From the NCBI GenBank assembly GCA_039584255.1, contig JBDGYE010000007.1, positions 9,663 through 73,662 of the forward strand: a stretch of 64,000 nt of DNA. Direction: 5' to 3'. The notes under the pieces were generated by a model. The model saw nothing but the letters and a program-made list of their open reading frames with translations. It did no database searches and was not told where the DNA came from. Source of the stretch: JBDGYE01 sp039584255. Lineage in GTDB: Bacteria > Gemmatimonadota > Gemmatimonadetes > Palauibacterales > Palauibacteraceae. Below are positions 49,562 to 57,483 of the stretch, piece after piece (the first letter of the stretch is position 1; each line of letters opens with the position of its first letter). A program made the translations under genes and the position numbers.

Positions 49562-50212
49562 TCAACGTGTGCGCGCCGCAGGCGCACGGGCCTGCGCCTC
49601 TGCTCGGCTCTTGATGCCGAGAAGGCACTTCCGCATCATGATGAGTTCGAGAGCATCGACCAACAGCATCTGCACGATGGATGGCCGCGTCCATTTGTAG
49701 CGGACTCGCAGACGGCTCACCAAGCGTGTGTGCCCAGTGTCTACCTCGTACAGGCCCCACGCCCACGTAGCATTCGACCACTGACCCTCCACCCGGAAGA
49801 CCCACAACATCGACTCTTCCCGGTTCATCTCCAGCACTTCGACATAGGAATCGGGCGCAACCGGAATCATGTCCCCGATCTTCAGGTCTTGATACTCGGG
49901 GATGATGCGCTCCGCGCTCGGGATTCCGCCGTTGTCGAGCCGATCGTAGCTGTAGAAGCCAGCTCGCTTGTAGCCCATCTGCAGAAGCCAGGGCCAGATG
50001 TCCTCCGGACGCGCTGCGACGGTGACTGCCCTTGTACCGTTGAACGACGGGCGTGCATTGAGCTCGTCCCCGAGCATTGTGCGACTGACCTCCTCGTCCG
50101 TTGCGCCCCATGTCAAATGCCAAGGACGGATCACGAGGAGGTACGCGACGATCAATACAGCGAAGACAGCAACTGCGCCGAGCAGCAGCGTCTTGAGTTT
50201 TCTGCGCTTCAT
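49562..50212 (-). CDS. membrane-anchored SRPBCC-like protein
   Basis: A 216-residue protein with one N-terminal helix ('TLLLGAVAVFAVLIVAYLLV') and a soluble domain of the SRPBCC / START-like kind: 'RAVTVAARPEDIWPWLLQMG', 'RAGFYSYDRLDNGGIPSAER', 'DMIPVAPDSYVEVLEMNREE' and 'WAWGLYEVDTGHTRLVSRLR'. This pattern (WPWL.Q.G..R.G.YSYD.L.N) is common in uncharacterised bacterial proteins. GAGG precedes the chosen start. It lies 67 bases upstream of the AhpD-like gene on the same strand. Confidence 0.8.
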   Translation of the reverse strand: MKRRKLKTLLLGAVAVFAVLIVAYLLVIRPWHLTWGATDEEVSRTMLGDELNARPSFNGTRAVTVAARPEDIWPWLLQMGYKRAGFYSYDRLDNGGIPSAERIIPEYQDLKIGDMIPVAPDSYVEVLEMNREESMLWVFRVEGQWSNATWAWGLYEVDTGHTRLVSRLRVRYKWTRPSIVQMLLVDALELIMMRKCLLGIKSRAEAQARAPAARTR

Positions 50213-50270
50213 CGCTGACCTCATTCACGAGGCCAAAGTCAGCAGAGCATGACGGCCAATCCGCCGACGG

Positions 50271-50966
50271 TCAGTCGCTGTGCTCGAGGCGCCTCTCGCG
50301 GCGGTCGCGTGGCCGCTGGGTCGCGGACGTGGGCTCGATCCCGCTGATCCGGTTCTGGCGAGCGGAATTGCCGAACGGTTGCGCCACTAGCTCGATCGTC
50401 TCTGGGGGCAGGTTGGGCCGGCCGGCCGCGGCGGGACTCTCCGCCCTCGGCAGCGGGTTGCTCAGGGATTCTCCTTTGATCTTCTCCTGTATCATCATGA
50501 TTCCGTAGATCAGGTTCTCCGGGCGTGGAGGGCAGCCCGGCACGTACACGTCCACCGGGATGATGGCGTCTACGCCCTGGACTATAGTGTAGTTGTCGAA
50601 CATTCCGCCCGAGCTGGCGCAGGCGCCCATCGCGATCGCCCACTTGGGCTGCGGCATCTGGTCCCAGATGCGTCGTAACACCGGTGCCAGTTTGTAGGTG
50701 ACTCGCCCACCTACGATCATGAGATCCGCGTGCCGTGGACTGTATTGCAGCCACTCCATGCCGAAGCGGCCGATATCGAACCTCGCCGCGGAGGCAGCCA
50801 TGCACTCGTTCACGCAGCACGCCGTGTAGAAGGGCATGACCCAGAGGGAGTTGCGGCGGGACCAGTTGACGACGCGGTCCAGCCTGCTAATCAGCCAGGG
50901 ATAAGAGTCTATACGCCTCAGCGCGGCGTCGGATTCCAACTCGCCCGGGGCAGGGACGGTAAGCAT
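50271..50966 (-). CDS. nuoB: NADH-quinone oxidoreductase subunit B (orphan)
   Basis: A 231-residue NuoB/PSST-type subunit that carries the N2 [4Fe-4S] cluster in complex I. All four cluster cysteines are present: two in 'FYTACCVNECMAASAARFDI', one in 'AIAMGACASSGGMFDNYTIV' and one in 'VDVYVPGCPPRPENLIYGIM'. Typical NuoB has 'CC.VE' here; this protein has 'CCVNE', and the C-terminal tail of about 60 residues is polar and Arg-rich. No other nuo or hydrogenase gene lies in the window, so it may be a second, divergent copy. A 3-base gap separates it from a short upstream frame. Confidence 0.88.
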   Translation of the reverse strand: MLTVPAPGELESDAALRRIDSYPWLISRLDRVVNWSRRNSLWVMPFYTACCVNECMAASAARFDIGRFGMEWLQYSPRHADLMIVGGRVTYKLAPVLRRIWDQMPQPKWAIAMGACASSGGMFDNYTIVQGVDAIIPVDVYVPGCPPRPENLIYGIMMIQEKIKGESLSNPLPRAESPAAAGRPNLPPETIELVAQPFGNSARQNRISGIEPTSATQRPRDRRERRLEHSD

Positions 50967-51733
50967 TCCCTAGAACCGCGCGCCCACACTCGCCACGAAC
51001 TGCTCACCACTCTCGACCTCGATCTTTCCCTCGACGAACGGCTTTGCGATACCGTGGCCGAACATCAGCCCTTCCTCCGCTTTACGTCTTCCCTGCGCCT
51101 TCGGGACCCGGACCAGTGGCGCCTGCTGAACGTGGTAACTCCAACACCGCGGCACAAGTTAGGCTGAGCTGCAATCGGGATGGGACAGCGCGCAGAAAGC
51201 GCAACTGCTCTCGCCCGACAGTGGCCGCTCACTCCTCCTCTCAAGCCCGCGAAAACCGGAAACGTACGTAACTCAGGAAAGCCTCGGCTGAAGGCTAGGG
51301 TTGTCGGGGGAGCCTCCAGGACAGTATAGAACCGTTGCCCGGGTAGGATGAAGTGGGCGGGCTTATCTGCCGGAGAGAGCTCCAGCGCGGTTGGGCTTGT
51401 CACCCCTTTGTCACCGACCGTTCTCAACCTGTTGAGACGACCACGTCCCAGATGCACGAAAGCCCCGTCGCAAGAATCTACGGGAGCTTCCAAGGGGAAG
51501 TCGGTCTGCGTGTTCTCGGAGAGGTCCCTCGGGTTGCCCCTGATCGTCCAGCTGTGCCGCTGGTTAGGTGGGTGTTTGTTCTGCTGGTGCTTCCGACCCT
51601 GGGCCAGGCGGACCAGGAAGGGCGGGACGCGGCGCTGCCGATTCACACAGCGGGAGCTTTGACTGCGGCTCCGGAACAGGTAACCTGGAGGCACCGGATT
51701 GCAGCGTGCAACGCACCGGCGCAGCAACGGCCC
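50967..51733. other. intergenic region with R2 repeat
   Basis: About 770 bases without a recognised gene. It includes a full R2 copy (51396-51468). Just before nuoB, a short minus-strand frame (50970-51062) ends 'VESGEQFVASVGARF', which looks like the last strand of an outer-membrane barrel and could be the scar of such a gene. Minus-strand TATACT near 51320 is a possible -10 box. Confidence 0.4.
51396..51468 (-). repeat. R2 composite repeat, full copy 1
   Basis: Plus strand: CTTGTCACCCCTTTGTCACC, then TCTCAACCTGTTGAGA (a small inverted repeat), then AGATGCACGAAAGCCCCG. This is the same order as at 57171 and 61195. The hairpin partner (CGGGGCTT) that closes the other copies is lost here. Confidence 0.65.
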
Positions 51734-52204
51734 TTACTGCCCCTTACGCCTTTCCTTCCCAGATCGGCGTTCGCCTCTTCTGCGATCTACTCCTTTCCGC
51801 CTATCTGGAATGTCGATAGGTACCTGCTTCTTGCGCCGGTCCGTGCCCGAACGGCGATCTCGCCCTCTGCGTCGGTCGCTACCCGACCGGGCTTGTACCT
51901 CAACACGCGCGTACGTCGTTTCGAACGCACCAATCCCCTGATAGCCGGGCCTAAGACCCGAGGCAACCTGATTCGTGATAATCAGGCCCTCCATCCTGGA
52001 CACTTCAAACAGGTTCCAGCCGGGCGGAGTGGTTGGCGTGGAGTAGCCGCCTATCTGGTAAGCAATCAGGAGCTCCTTTCCGGAAGCCGCAGCCCCATAC
52101 GCATAGGGCTCTACCTGCCGGATTCCACCTTCGTAATGAAATCGAACGATACGTCTTTCCTGGATTGCCTTGCAGACGCGTGAACGGAACTCGTCGCGAC
52201 TCAT
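51734..52204 (-). CDS. WYL-domain protein with Arg-rich repeat tail
   Basis: A 156-residue protein. Residues 1-85 match a WYL-type ligand-binding domain: 'IQERRIVRFHYEGGIRQVEP', 'YAYGAAASGKELLIAYQIGG' and 'PPGWNLFEVSRMEGLIIT'. It lacks the DNA-binding domain of WYL regulators. Residues about 100-156 are a highly basic run of D-R-R-x-G units ('SGSDRRRGRDRRSGTDRRKK', 'DRRKGVDRRRGERRSGKERR'), which may bind nucleic acid or another polyanion. GGGAG precedes the chosen ATG. Confidence 0.8.
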   Translation of the reverse strand: MSRDEFRSRVCKAIQERRIVRFHYEGGIRQVEPYAYGAAASGKELLIAYQIGGYSTPTTPPGWNLFEVSRMEGLIITNQVASGLRPGYQGIGAFETTYARVEVQARSGSDRRRGRDRRSGTDRRKKQVPIDIPDRRKGVDRRRGERRSGKERRKGQ

Positions 52205-52645
52205 CGTTGCACTCCCTTCGTACAGCAAACGTATCCGAGCCGGTCGCGCGGGCCATCTCTCAGGTGTGCTGCAAATGCGTGTGTAGCTTGCACTTCTGCG
52301 CCTCAGAAACGGGGAGAGGGTCCCTGCTTCTCTGAGTATGAATCATAACCACATCGATCGCTGAGCCAAATAGCTAATCGCGCACGCACGGGCAAAGGTC
52401 GCAACGTGATGAGCTCTCTGCGTGTTTACAACGACCAATCCCGCGGGGAGAAAGAGGGCCCTCGCGGTGTGTCACCATGCCGTTCATCATGGTGAACGGG
52501 ACCTCCGTCTCGGAGATCTCGTGGGAGTCGACCTCGAAGAGGTTGCGCCCCAACACCACGAGGTCGTACGGCACAGTTCAATCTGTGACGAGAGGCTCTC
52601 CGGTCCCAAGTCCCTCACAACTCCGGAGCTGGAGACTCGCAGGTG
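52205..52645. other. intergenic region containing an amidohydrolase stump
   Basis: 440 bases between the WYL and Hcp-like genes. The only coding trace is the amidohydrolase C-terminal stump listed separately. Confidence 0.4.
52374..52574 (-). pseudogene. C-terminal stump of a YtcJ-like amidohydrolase
   Basis: The minus-strand frame reads 'YDLVVLGRNLFEVDSHEISE' then 'TEVPFTMMNGMVTHREGP', the standard last 40 residues of YtcJ-like amidohydrolases (DLVVLDRN.FEI...EI..T.VL.T.V.G..VY). The rest of the gene is missing upstream and the frame runs on into non-homologous sequence. A deletion scar. Confidence 0.65.
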
Positions 52646-53176
52646 CTACGGTGCGTTCGTTCTCAGATCCCAGCTTCCGACGACCTCTCCCTGCTTCCTG
52701 CCATCGGCGCCGTAGGCAGTGTACGTCCACTCGGCGCGGCCAAAGGCCAGGGAGAGTGCCTCCATCGGGTGTTGGCTGCCGTGGGCTGCCGAGACCGAGT
52801 TAGCGCTCACGAGCACATCTGTGAGCTCAAGGCGGTAGAACTCCCGGCCTTCTGAGACAACACGGAGAGTCGCCTGCGCGAATCGCTTGCCCGTGGCGCA
52901 AGCCTGCAGCAGCACGGGGCTTGCCTTATCGACAGGCTTGAGGATGCTCAGGTCCGAGAAATCTGCCCTGCCCGCAGTCCTCGCACTGAGATCGGCCGCG
53001 TTGGCCGCTCCCCACTCGAAGGATTCGACGACAATGCACCCCCTGCAGTCCCTTTCCATGGACTCCCCTTCGACGCCCTCGATCTGGAGGAATACCTCAG
53101 CCTGCGCCTGGGCCGCATCGGGCAGCGTCAGGAGACCCATCGCGACAGAAAGCGCCAGTACGAGCATCCTTCTCAT
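52646..53176 (-). CDS. Hcp-like protein with Sec signal peptide
   Basis: A 176-residue protein whose residues about 25-170 follow the Hcp (type VI secretion tube) pattern: 'EVFLQIEGVEGESMERDC' at the start of the fold, 'IVVESFEWGAAN', 'DFSDLSILKPVDKASPVLLQ', 'ACATGKRFAQATLRVV' and 'REFYRLELTDVLVSANSVSA'. Unlike classical Hcp, it starts with a clear signal peptide ('MRRMLVLALSVAMGLLTLPD', cleaved after QAQA), so it is probably exported by Sec and not through a T6SS. No other T6SS gene is nearby. AGGAGAGG precedes the ATG. Confidence 0.82.
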   Translation of the reverse strand: MRRMLVLALSVAMGLLTLPDAAQAQAEVFLQIEGVEGESMERDCRGCIVVESFEWGAANAADLSARTAGRADFSDLSILKPVDKASPVLLQACATGKRFAQATLRVVSEGREFYRLELTDVLVSANSVSAAHGSQHPMEALSLAFGRAEWTYTAYGADGRKQGEVVGSWDLRTNAP

Positions 53177-53375
53177 AGGACCTCTCCTTTCCAAAGAGGC
53201 ACAGTGCTGCCGGACTGCCGACGCGCGCCTGCTGCTGTGTCCTCCTATCTGGCCCGTTTCGCGATCACCGGGAGGTAAGCACAGCGTCACGCAGTCGCAG
53301 ACAGCCCAGCAAGGGGACGGCGAGCCTTCCCAGATTCAGGTGTGAGGGGGAGCACGACCACCTTGAAGCTACCGA

Positions 53376-53420
53376 CCCGCTCGCCGGCTTGCTAGCAAGC
53401 AAAGGCGCCCAGCGTGCAAA
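53376..53420 (-). repeat. R1 hairpin repeat, copy d (divergent)
   Basis: Divergent copy, plus strand CCCGCTCGCCGGCTTGCTAG, then CAAGCAAAGGCGCCCAGCGT. It lies 265 bases beyond the end of the broken dehydrogenase gene, the loosest association of the family. Confidence 0.45.
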
Positions 53421-53448
53421 GGGGCGGCCCTCGATCGAACCGCCCTTT
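53418..53448. terminator. terminator-like hairpin
   Basis: AAAGGGGCGG and CCGCCCTTT pair around a twelve-base loop, with A- and T-rich ends on both sides, so it could act in either direction. It follows the R1 copy d. Confidence 0.5.
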
Positions 53449-53685
53449 ATCGGTGTCAACCAGCCTTGGCCACTGCTCTGGAAGCTGATCGGTGAGGGGA
53501 GAAATGTGAACATGGGCTTCCATCCACCGCCCGTCGCGTCTTTTGACCGAGGCGACTACGCCGCCATCCAGGCCCGTAAGCTCTGACTCCATCGCCGCGA
53601 CCACTTGACTTCGCCGTGACAGACCTCTGCCGGTCAGGAACATGGAGAGTGGTGCGATTCGAACGCGACGAGACGGCGACGGTCC

Positions 53686-55018
53686 TCAAATACCCGTATG
53701 CCGGTGAGTGAACGCCAGGCCGAATCCCTCCAGCTCCGCTAGCACGGGCTCGTAGATCTCGCGCAAGGTGGGCATCAGGACGCCCGTGGTCTCGATCACT
53801 CCCTCGAGGATGAGTCGTGCGGCGATCGCCGCCGGCAGCGAGACGGCACGGGACATCGCCGAGTCACCGTGGGGAACTCCCTCCACCACCATGCTGGTCG
53901 ACCGTGTCTCGCGGCGCGCCGGGCGGTTCTCAGCGCCGGCACCAGGGAACTCAGCGCTGATCTCGTCGTGCACGATGATCATGTCCCGTTCACCGGGTGC
54001 GTAGGACATGCGTCGCAACATGAGGCAACAGGCCGAGCCACTCGAAGCGCTGTATCACATCGGCGATCTCCTCCACACCGAGGAACTCGGCCGTTTCCTC
54101 CCGGACCCGTGCCGTGGATACGCTTCCCTCGCCCTCCCGGGCCGCCTCTACTCCCCTGGCCCGAGAGATGAGCCCAGCCGTGTAGTCCGCGTAGGTCCGC
54201 CCCGTCCACTCGATCGCCTCGGAGTCATCGAGCGCTCCCAGCGAGATGAGGGCCCGCATCGTGTTGCACCAGCCGGTGAAGCGAAGTAAACCGCGATAGA
54301 GGGAGACGCTGTCGTCGAGGTCGTACCACGGCAGGTAGCGGGTGGAGTCACGGTTCGGATACGTCTCGAACACGCCGATCCCCTCTATTTCGACGATCCA
54401 GTGATGCTCGAACAGACGGTCGCCCGGAACCTCTACCCGGCGGCCCTGCCGTAGGTACGCAGCGGGGGCCTGCGCGGCCAGCATCACCCCCTTCGGGCTC
54501 CATGAGAACTTGTAGCCGAGGGGGTTTCGGTTGTGCTCGAAGGCGGGAAGGCCAGCTCCGTATGAAGTCACGCTTAAGGCGCGACCGCCCTCGTCCCGGA
54601 TCGCATCGAGGGTCTGCATCACGCCCATGTGGTCGAGACCCGGATCCTCGCCGATCTCGTTCAGGATCGGTATGCCAGCCGCCTTCGCCTCTTCGTCGAG
54701 GGCCGCCATGGCCGGGCTGATGAACGAGGTGGTGATCATCGGTGTGCGGTGCCGCAGGCACGCCCGGGCCACCGGGATGTGCATCGTCGGTGGGATCATG
54801 CTCACGACGAGGTCCGCGCCTTCGGCCAACTCGTCGAGCCGGTCCTCCTCGTCGGTCGTCCACGCGAGCGTCTCGCCGGCGGCGCGGCCTGCCAGAATGC
54901 GCTCCGCCTTCGAGACGGTCCGGGTGGCCATCACGACCCGGTAACCGCAGCGGTCGAGGAAGTAGTCGACCATCGGCTTGGTGACCATCCCCGCGCCGAG
55001 AACGACGACCGTGCTCAT
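53686..55018 (-). pseudogene. saccharopine-dehydrogenase-like gene, frameshifted
   Basis: Frame 1 (55018-53990) encodes the NAD(P)-binding and central parts: 'MSTVVVLGAGMVTKPMVDYF', 'DLVVSMIPPTMHIPVARACL', 'PILNEIGEDPGLDHMGVMQT', ending 'QRFEWLGLLPHVATHVLRTR'. Frame 2 (54021-53686) continues with the C-terminal part: 'MLRRMSYAPGERDMIIVHDE', 'LPAAIAARLILEGVIETTGV' and 'LREIYEPVLAELEGFG'. Between 'WLGLLP' and 'MLRRMSYAPGERDM' about 20 residues of the family are missing and the frame changes. The two halves overlap by 32 bases. Either a recent small deletion killed the gene, or two coupled polypeptides are made. AAGGAG precedes the first ATG. Confidence 0.8.
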
Positions 55019-55374
55019 GTAGGCTCCTTCGTTGAACGCTGCTCCCTTCGGTAGCCTACATGAAGCTGCCACGTATAGCCACCGCTTATCAGGCTCGAAA
55101 CGAGCGCTGGTAGGCGCTGTCACCGCCTTTGTCACCGTGCGGCCAGGCGCTTCTCTGGTCGAGCCTCCATTGGCACGACACAATGCCGTGCAGGATTGGG
55201 CGGGTGACCTACATTGATCGAGCCGGCCTGGGGCACCGCTCCGGCAAGCCAGTGCCTTAGCAGCTGGACCGGGCAAAGATTACTCATGAGAATCCGCGGA
55301 AGGAGTGCGGCAAGCGCGGCGACCGCCGGGCCGAAAGCGGTCGGCAAGTCAAGGGATTGGCCCTCCGATATCCG
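55019..55374. other. intergenic region with half R2 copy
   Basis: 356 bases between the glycosyltransferase and the broken dehydrogenase, both minus strand. It contains TGTCACCGCCTTTGTCACC at 55119-55137 (R2 core). Next to it is GGCTCGAAACGAGCGCTGG, shared with the tRNA-fragment junction at 57304-57322. I read it as the remnant of an integrase-end/attachment-site junction. Confidence 0.45.
55119..55137 (-). repeat. R2 core, partial copy
   Basis: Plus strand TGTCACCGCCTTTGTCACC; on the minus strand two GGTGACA units 12 bases apart. Shares its left flank with the copy at 57341. Confidence 0.6.
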
Positions 55375-56655
55375 CTACCTGCTCGACGGTATTGGCAAGT
55401 CCATGAGCTTGCGCGCCACTTCAAGCGGGCCATCCCGCGTGGCTTGCCAGCCCTTCAACTGCGCCATCGCCGTCTTGTACGCCGGATCTCCCAGCACCGT
55501 GTCGATCGCGTCCCGCAGGCGCCCGCGCGCCAGGCTGCGCAGCGAGCGGCACAGCCCCGCCCCATGCCGCTCGACCAGACGCAGGTTGAAGTTCTGCTCC
55601 GGCTGAAGGGGGAAGCCGATCACGGGGACGCCCGCCGCGATGGCGGTCTGCACGCTTCCTTGCCCGCCGTGGATGATGGCCAGGTCGCAGCGGGGCATCA
55701 CGAGATGCGAGGGCAGGAAGTCCCGCACGAGGATGTTGGCTCCGGCGCCCGGGTCCGCTCGGTGCACGGTGGTCACGATGACGGCCCGGACGTCCAGGCC
55801 CTCCAGCGCCTCGCGCACCCGCCGCACGTACTCCGGCCGGCTCGATGCCAGGGCGACGTAGACCTTGGGTCGATCGGTCTCTAGGAACTCAGCCGCGTCG
55901 TCGGGGAACTCGCCGAACAGCTCGGCGAACATCGCACCGGCATAGGCGAGGCGTGCGTTGGGACGGAACCGGTGCGTGTCCGTGGGACGCCATGCCTCGA
56001 GCTCATCCCCGGGGATCCCCAGGATCTCCGGCACGTCGGTGACCAGGGTGAGATCCCCCATGAGGAGGTCGAACGTGCTGCGGATCATCTCCCTGATCCC
56101 CAGCCGGCGCGCCACGGCGTTGAAGGTTCTGGTCTGGAACCGGGCCCGGGTGAAGACCCGCCCCGCGACCCAATCCACCCACGGCCCGGGGAGAAGGGCC
56201 GTGACGGGATTGTCGAATGCCTCGCGAGACGCAAACCCCGCGGCCTCCAGCGCCGGAGGCACGAACGACCCCAGGTGCGTCACCACCAACGGGATGCGGG
56301 CGCCCCGCGCCGACAGCGCTGCCGACAGCGTGAACCCGATGACCACGGCCCGTGCACCGTGCCGCTCGAAGAACGCCATCTCCGACCGCACATGCGCCTG
56401 GAGCGCGGCCGGCTCGTAGAGCGGCTGCCACGGTCGGTACGTCAGCACCTCCAGCTGGCGCCGGGCCTCGTCGGCGGTGAGCCGCGGCTCGATCAGCTCG
56501 TAGGGCACGCCCTCCTGCCGCAGCACGAACTCGTAGGGCCCGCCGTGGGTAGCCAGCACCGAGTCCGCGCCCAGCTCCCGCAGCTTTCGGTACACGGCCA
56601 CCATGCGGGAGGTCTCTGAGAGGAAAGCGCAGTTGGGCAGGCAGACGACGGTCAT
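55375..56655 (-). CDS. MGT-type (GT1) glycosyltransferase
   Basis: A 426-residue GT-B glycosyltransferase of the macrolide / UDP-glucuronosyl type. The N-terminal acceptor half starts 'MTVVCLPNCAFLSETSRMVA'; the C-terminal donor half has 'DLAIIHGGQGSVQTAIAAGV' and 'PVIGFPLQPEQNFNLRLVER', the HGG...PLQPEQ donor-site pattern. It would glycosylate a lipid or small molecule. Its ATG overlaps the stop of an amidohydrolase stump (ATGA), so it was once the second gene of an operon whose first gene is now deleted. Confidence 0.9.
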   Translation of the reverse strand: MTVVCLPNCAFLSETSRMVAVYRKLRELGADSVLATHGGPYEFVLRQEGVPYELIEPRLTADEARRQLEVLTYRPWQPLYEPAALQAHVRSEMAFFERHGARAVVIGFTLSAALSARGARIPLVVTHLGSFVPPALEAAGFASREAFDNPVTALLPGPWVDWVAGRVFTRARFQTRTFNAVARRLGIREMIRSTFDLLMGDLTLVTDVPEILGIPGDELEAWRPTDTHRFRPNARLAYAGAMFAELFGEFPDDAAEFLETDRPKVYVALASSRPEYVRRVREALEGLDVRAVIVTTVHRADPGAGANILVRDFLPSHLVMPRCDLAIIHGGQGSVQTAIAAGVPVIGFPLQPEQNFNLRLVERHGAGLCRSLRSLARGRLRDAIDTVLGDPAYKTAMAQLKGWQATRDGPLEVARKLMDLPIPSSR

Positions 56656-56765
56656 GGGCTACGGTACACCTCCCCACCCTTCATCACGAACACCACGTGG
56701 CGGAGTGCCGAGGTGTGCTCCAGGGGATTGCCATCGACTGCGATTATGTCCGCCAGCAGACCAGC
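56652..56765 (-). pseudogene. C-terminal stump of an imidazolonepropionase-like amidohydrolase
   Basis: The minus strand reads 'LLADIIAVDGNPLEHTSALR' then 'HVVFVMKGGEVYRSP' and stop: the standard end of amidohydrolase_1 enzymes (G..ADIIAVDGNPL.D...L..V.FVMK.G.VY). Upstream sequence is unrelated. Its stop overlaps the glycosyltransferase start. Confidence 0.75.
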
Positions 56766-56819
56766 GCAGTTCACCTCGGTCAGGCCACCGGGATCGCCGT
56801 CAGGGACAGCGTTCTGACG

Positions 56820-57092
56820 AGTGCGGCTCACTACGTCGAGGATGCGCCCCACCTCCCCGTTCTCCTCGATATCTTCGAACACTACACCGGTCAGCCCGAT
56901 CCCCAACCGGTCTCGCTCGGGGGCGGAACCCATGCGCGGCTCGTTCCGAACGGTGTCAACTTCGGCCCGTCGATGCCCGGAGACGTTTACACCGGCCACA
57001 GTGAGCACGAGTTCATGACGCGCGAGACGTTCCTCCTCACGCTGGAGATGTATACCGCCATGCTCGTGGAACTGGCCACATCGAAACGCTGA
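56820..57092 (+). pseudogene. C-terminal stump of an M20 dipeptidase (PepV-like)
   Basis: The plus strand reads 'HYVEDAPHLPVLLDIFEHYT', 'VSLGGGTHARLVPNGVNFGP' and 'SMPGDVYTGHSEHEFMTRET', then 'FLLTLEMYTAMLVELATSKR' and stop. This is the last 85 or so residues of M20/Sapep dipeptidases, including the GGGT.AR motif and the metal-ligand histidine of 'GHSEHEF'. The catalytic N-terminal part is missing. Divergent from the amidohydrolase stump; the pair marks a deletion junction between two former genes. Confidence 0.75.
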
Positions 57093-57170
57093 GATTCGAG
57101 GTGTTTGGGCCAGGCCTGCCGGACTCTCGAAGTCCGCGGGCGCGGTGGGAGCAGACCAAGGGTGCTCCCT

Positions 57171-57258
57171 CTTGTCACCGCCTTTGTCACCGGCCTGCCT
57201 CAATCTGTTGAGACTGCCCACCCCCAGATGCACGAAAGCCCCATCGTGACGGGGCTTT
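57171..57258 (-). repeat. R2 composite repeat, full copy 2 with terminator hairpin
   Basis: Plus strand: CTTGTCACCGCCTTTGTCACC region, inverted repeat CTCAATCTGTTGAG, AGATGCACG, then the hairpin AAAGCCCC - eight bases - GGGGCTTT (57235-57258), which could terminate transcription in both directions. Confidence 0.75.
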
Positions 57259-57260
57259 GC

Positions 57261-57302
57261 GCGGAGGCCCGGGCGGATTTGAACCACCGACCTCACGCTT
57301 AA
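57261..57302 (-). other. tRNA 3'-end fragment, probable attachment-site remnant
   Basis: On the minus strand the T-arm GGTGG TTCAAAT CCGCC (57272-57288) forms a five-base stem with one G-U pair and the standard seven-base loop, followed by CGGGCCTCCGC like an acceptor 3' strand and preceded by CTCTTAAGCG like an anticodon loop. The 5' half of a tRNA is absent, so it is not a gene. Integrases of tRNA-targeting elements duplicate just this part. Confidence 0.55.
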
Positions 57303-57340
57303 GAGCTCGAAACGAGCGCTGGTTGAGCGCTGATATGCTC

Positions 57341-57359
57341 TGTCACCGCCTCTGTCACC
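57341..57359 (-). repeat. R2 core, partial copy
   Basis: Plus strand TGTCACCGCCTCTGTCACC. On the minus strand it encodes V-T-E-A-V-T and stays open to a TAA inside the tRNA fragment, the layout expected for the end of an integrase gene abutting its attachment site. Confidence 0.55.
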
Positions 57360-57361
57360 CC

Positions 57362-57460
57362 GCCCTCCGCCGGGCGAGCAAAGCGAAAGCGCCCGGCGTG
57401 CCGTCGAGGCACGCAGTGTCGAGACATCGAGCACGCGCTGCGTGCGAACAACGGGGCGCC
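57362..57460 (-). repeat. R1 hairpin repeat, copy e (long form)
   Basis: The R1 core (GAGCAAAGCGAAAGCGCCC) is extended by about 50 bases holding a second inverted repeat (GCACGCAG and CTGCGTGC) and closed by GGGGCGCC. Nearly identical to copy f over about 95 bases. It lies 23 bases beyond the outer-membrane protein gene. Confidence 0.8.
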
Positions 57461-57483
57461 TGCGTCCCAGTGGCATCTGAGTC

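Larger units (their letters stand above)
53177..53685. other. intergenic region
   Basis: About 510 bases between the Hcp-like gene and the broken dehydrogenase gene. It contains R1 copy d and a terminator-like hairpin. No supported gene. Confidence 0.4.
57093..57483. other. repeat-packed junction
   Basis: 390 bases made almost entirely of mobile-region debris: full R2 copy, terminator hairpin, tRNA 3'-end fragment, R2 core and R1 copy e, in that order from left to right. No gene. Confidence 0.6.

Noticed and set aside
53640..53690. A T-loop-like GATTCGAACG, perhaps a second tRNA fragment.
   Set aside because: The flanking bases do not form a five-base T-stem (only three pairs), and there is no acceptor strand.
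57261..57340. A complete tRNA gene around the T-arm at 57272-57288.
   Set aside because: No D-arm, no pairing anticodon stem and no matching 5' acceptor strand are present; only the 3' part is tRNA-like.
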